From an uncultured Pseudomonadota bacterium (lineage in GTDB: Bacteria; Pseudomonadota; Gammaproteobacteria; Burkholderiales; SG8-39), in the NCBI GenBank assembly GCA_903864555.1, contig CAIPGJ010000133.1, forward strand, positions 1 to 8,147: a stretch of DNA of 8,147 nucleotides. Direction: 5' to 3'. Positions 6,284 to 8,147 of this stretch are shown piece by piece. The stretch's first letter is position 1; each line of letters begins with the position of its first letter. Both the position numbers and the translations under genes were made by a program. The notes beneath the pieces were generated by a model. It saw only the letters and a program-made list of their open reading frames with translations. It did no database searches and was not told the DNA's origin.

Positions 6284-7303
6284 ATGAGCAACAGCAATGT
6301 CATGCGCAGGGGTGGCCCTGCGCGTTCCCTGTTGGCGGCTGCCGCCCTGTGCTGCGGCAGCTTGTGTTGCGCACAGCAGGCGCTGGCGCAAAAAGATCCA
6401 GCCCCGGGATATCCTGCACGGGCGATACGCCTGGTCATCCCCTTTGCCGCAGGCGGGGTGCTCGATATCGTCGGCCGGCTGGTGACCACGCGCATGAGCG
6501 AGACCTGGGGCTTGCCGGCCCTCATCGACAACCGTCCCGGCGCCACCGGCACCATCGGCATGGACCAGGTGGCCAAGTCCCCGGCGGATGGCCATACCCT
6601 AGTCATGCTCATCATCAGCCACTCGGTGAATTCGGCGCTGGAAGGCAGCCGCATGCCTTACGACATCGTGCGCGATTTCTCACCGGTCACCCAGCTCACC
6701 AGCAATGCCTATGTGCTGTCGGTGAATGCGAAGCTGCCGGTGCGCACTGTGCAGGAGCTGATCGCCCACGCGCGCAGCAACCCGGTGCGCTTCGGTTCAT
6801 CGGGGACGGGTGGCGTGATCCACCTTGCTGGCGAATGGCTGGCGCTGTTGGCCAAGACAGGCAACATGACCCACGTGCCCTACAAGGGCAATGCGCAGGC
6901 CATGACTGATGTGGCCGGTGGCCATATCGAGATGATGTTCTCTTCGGTGCCGACGGCGAACGCGCCCGCGGCGCAGGGCCTGGTGCGGCCCATTGCGGTG
7001 ACATCGCCTAAGCGGCTGGGGCCTTTGCCGGATGTGCCCACGCTGCAGGAGTCGGGCTTCCCGACCTACGAGGTGGATGGCTGGTACGGCATTGCCGGGC
7101 CGAAGGGCCTACCCACCGGCATCATCGACAAGCTCAACCAGGAAATGGTGCGGGCCATCCGCTTGCCCGACACCCGCGACAAGCTCGCCGTCGACGGCAT
7201 GCTGCCGGTGGGCAGCACGCCAGCGCAGTTCGGTGCGTTGATCCGGGCCGAAGACGAGAAGTGGCGGCGCGTCGTGCAGGAGCGCGGGCTGGCCGTGAAG
7301 TAG
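6284..7303 (+). CDS. Bug-family (TctC-like) periplasmic solute receptor
   Basis: A 339-residue extracytoplasmic receptor of the tripartite tricarboxylate receptor group. Residues 1-35 form a Sec signal: basic MRRGGPAR, a hydrophobic stretch with four cysteines (LCCGSLCC, 22-29), and cleavage after ALA (33-35). No lipobox precedes these cysteines. The mature part opens with the family signature YPARAIRLVIPFAAGGVLDI (43-62). Other family segments are DNRPGATGTIGMDQVAKSPADGHTL (about 82-106), VPYKGNAQAMTDVAGGHIEM and PDVPTLQESGFPTYEVDGWYGIAGP. The ligand is usually a carboxylate or another small organic anion, but it cannot be told from sequence. No TctA/TctB membrane genes are near, as is common for the many orphan Bug receptors of betaproteobacteria. 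The convergent 2-hydroxyacid dehydrogenase further on hints at organic acid metabolism, weakly. It has its own candidate promoter and a very strong ribosome binding site. Confidence 0.94.
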   Translation: MSNSNVMRRGGPARSLLAAAALCCGSLCCAQQALAQKDPAPGYPARAIRLVIPFAAGGVLDIVGRLVTTRMSETWGLPALIDNRPGATGTIGMDQVAKSPADGHTLVMLIISHSVNSALEGSRMPYDIVRDFSPVTQLTSNAYVLSVNAKLPVRTVQELIAHARSNPVRFGSSGTGGVIHLAGEWLALLAKTGNMTHVPYKGNAQAMTDVAGGHIEMMFSSVPTANAPAAQGLVRPIAVTSPKRLGPLPDVPTLQESGFPTYEVDGWYGIAGPKGLPTGIIDKLNQEMVRAIRLPDTRDKLAVDGMLPVGSTPAQFGALIRAEDEKWRRVVQERGLAVK

Positions 7304-7370
7304 ACAGGTGCCTGAGTGCGGTGCGTCTGTGCCACGGGGCGCGTGTCGAAGCCACGGTATTTCCGGTGGG

Positions 7371-7434
7371 CATGATCACAATATTCTATTTAACGAAATA
7401 AAGACGGATATTGCTGTTCTTAATTGATCACAAT
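7371..7434 (+). promoter_or_regulatory. AT-rich island with direct and nested inverted repeats
   Basis: About 72% A+T over 64 bases. TGATCACAAT occurs at both ends (7373-7382 and 7425-7434), 52 bp apart, close to five DNA turns. Between them lie TATTT-AACG-AAATA (7387-7400) and an outer pair, CAATAT (7379-7384) with ATATTG (7408-7413). It looks like an operator or promoter region for the small gene at 7565. No clear -35/-10 pair was found, and no regulator can be named. Confidence 0.45.
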
Positions 7435-7526
7435 GGCTCTTCAGGTTCTGCCGTTTTTCCCACAGCACAAGCCGTTGCCAACCTACAGACTTCGCCCGCT
7501 TGACTGACTCGTCTGGGTTGCGGGGA
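7435..7526. other. leader segment without recognised gene
   Basis: No supported gene lies between the AT island and the leader hairpin. TTGCCA (7475-7480) and TTGACT (7500-7505) each match five of six bases of a -35 element, but neither has a fitting -10. A run of five T at 7454-7458 has no good stem before it. Confidence 0.35.
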
Positions 7527-7545
7527 GCCGGGCAGGGTGTCCGGC
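7527..7545 (+). other. leader hairpin, copy of the 4980 hairpin
   Basis: GCCGGGCA (7527-7534) pairs with TGTCCGGC (7538-7545) around a GGG loop. Arms and loop equal the hairpin at 4980-4999 except for one missing C in the loop. There is no T-tail, and the ribosome binding site of the small gene begins eight bases later. It probably acts in the 5' leader, if transcribed. Confidence 0.55.
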
Positions 7546-7560
7546 CCGATTGAAAGGGCC
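7543..7560 (+). promoter_or_regulatory. inverted repeat covering the small gene's ribosome binding site
   Basis: GGCCC (7543-7547) and GGGCC (7556-7560) form a perfect five-pair GC stem around GATTGAAA. The Shine-Dalgarno sequence AAAGGG (7553-7558) lies partly in the loop and partly in the right arm. The left arm shares GGC (7543-7545) with the upstream hairpin, so both structures cannot form at once. This is a possible translation switch. Confidence 0.45.
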
Positions 7561-7564
7561 ATCC

Positions 7565-7639
7565 ATGAACTCAGTCATTTACATTGTCGGGCTTGTCGTT
7601 GTCGTAGTTGCCATCCTGTCCTTCTTCGGGCTGCGCTGA
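7565..7639 (+). CDS. 24-residue single-span membrane peptide
   Basis: A very short gene: ATG at 7565, TGA at 7637-7639. The peptide begins MNSVIYIVGL, continues with five valines, and ends AILSFFGLR. It is one uninterrupted hydrophobic helix long enough to cross the inner membrane, with only a polar start (Asn-Ser) and a final Arg, which would favour the C-terminus facing the cytoplasm. AAAGGG (7553-7558) lies six bases before the ATG, a good ribosome binding site. The structured leader and AT-rich island upstream support a regulated gene rather than a chance frame. I have an unverified impression that peptides ending in LSFFGLR recur in betaproteobacteria. Function unknown; peptides of this kind often bind or tune a larger membrane protein. 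It is convergent with the dehydrogenase gene, with 53 bases between their stops. Confidence 0.72.
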   Translation: MNSVIYIVGLVVVVVAILSFFGLR

Positions 7640-7692
7640 GCAGTCGGAACAGGAATGGCCGGGGAACGCGTCTGAGGCGTCGCTGCACCCAG

Positions 7693-8147
7693 CTAGGGAT
7701 AAGTGGCTGCCCGCAGCGCCTCCTCGATACCACGCAACATCTCCTGCATGTCGGCGAGGCCATTGCGGCGCGAACCGCCCGCCGTGTGCGGGATCAGCAG
7801 CACGTCCGGCCGTCCGAGCAACGGGTCCTGCTCCTGCACCGGTTCCTCGTAGTGCACATCCATGGCCACCCCGCCCAGCCGTCCACTCGCCAGACAATCA
7901 AGCAATGCCTGGCGGTCGATCACGGCGGCGCGTGAGGTGTTGATCAGGAAGGCGCCGGGCTTGATCAGGCTCAGGCTCCGACCATCGACGACGCCGGCTG
8001 AGGCTGTATCGGAGGGCAGGTGTATGGACAGGAAGTCGGATTCCCGAAACAGGTCTTCCAGGCTGCGATAACTCACGCCGGTCGCGGCCTCGTCGGCAGC
8101 GCTGAGGCGATTGCGCTTGTGGTAGAGCACCTGCATGCCGAAAGCGC
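7693..8147 (-). CDS. D-isomer-specific 2-hydroxyacid dehydrogenase (5' end outside window)
   Basis: The C-terminal 150 residues of a cytoplasmic NAD(P)-dependent dehydrogenase that interconverts D-2-hydroxyacids and 2-oxoacids. The frame is open beyond the ATG complement at 8134-8136 (codons for Ala-Phe-Gly precede it), so the true start is beyond the edge. The visible part begins just after the expected GxGxxG motif, at AFGMQVLYHKRN. It includes DFLSIHLPSD, the catalytic Arg in LINTSRAAVID, the catalytic Glu in AMDVHYEEPV, and the catalytic His in LIPHTAGGS. All three active-site residues are thus present. The usual RG after the catalytic Arg is RA here, a mild change. The family includes glyoxylate/hydroxypyruvate, lactate and phosphoglycerate dehydrogenases; which one cannot be told without the N-terminal substrate domain. 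No terminator was seen between this gene and the small convergent gene. Confidence 0.92.
   Translation of the reverse strand, partial: AFGMQVLYHKRNRLSAADEAATGVSYRSLEDLFRESDFLSIHLPSDTASAGVVDGRSLSLIKPGAFLINTSRAAVIDRQALLDCLASGRLGGVAMDVHYEEPVQEQDPLLGRPDVLLIPHTAGGSRRNGLADMQEMLRGIEEALRAATYP

Noticed and set aside
7352..7370. Weak hairpin after the Bug gene (CCAC-GG with CC-GTGG)
   Set aside because: It needs a bulge, has only six pairs and no T-tract; too weak to call a terminator.
7537..7935. Plus-strand open frame of 132 codons over the small gene and dehydrogenase
   Set aside because: No family resemblance; it is antisense to a clear dehydrogenase with all catalytic residues and conflicts with the leader of the small gene.

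Overview
The window is GC-rich apart from two short AT-rich islands. It looks like part of a chromosome of a betaproteobacterium. The inference rests on a Bug/TctC-type periplasmic receptor, an FNR/ANR-type box (TTGAC-N4-ATCAA), and a gene mix typical of Burkholderiales/Rhodocyclales relatives. No rRNA, tRNA, CRISPR array, insertion sequence or phage gene was seen. Taxonomy is an inference, not a measurement.

Layout. (1) 1-2492: the 3' part of an FtsX/MacB-type ABC permease, a 140-residue stand-alone PAS protein, an intergenic leader that is about 80% A+T, and a complete second FtsX-type permease. The ATP-binding subunit must lie outside the window. (2) 2601-4959: a 12-TM-type carrier of the NTP/NDP-exchanger-like MFS group, then an exported aldo/keto reductase with an imperfect Tat motif; a strong hairpin separates them. 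(3) 4980-6129: a hairpin/terminator candidate, then an FNR/ANR-type box 84 bases ahead of a two-TM potassium channel with a cytoplasmic RCK (TrkA) module. (4) 6160-7303: a candidate promoter, a pair of 10-bp direct repeats, and an orphan Bug solute receptor. (5) 7304-7692: an AT-rich island with direct and nested inverted repeats, a structured leader, and a 24-codon gene for a single-span membrane peptide. (6) 7693-8147: the 3' part of a D-2-hydroxyacid dehydrogenase on the minus strand, convergent with the small gene.

How the genes may work together. The two permeases probably form one MacB/LolCE-like export or lipoprotein-handling transporter, and the PAS protein between them may sense redox state or a ligand. 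The carrier and reductase could be cotranscribed. The potassium channel may respond to low oxygen. The receptor and the 2-hydroxyacid dehydrogenase could both concern organic acids, but nothing in the sequence proves this.

The most unusual region is 7371-7639. It combines an AT island carrying two copies of TGATCACAAT 52 bp apart, two overlapping and mutually exclusive leader hairpins (one covering the ribosome binding site), and a 24-residue membrane peptide. The upstream leader hairpin is a near-exact copy of the hairpin at 4980-4999.
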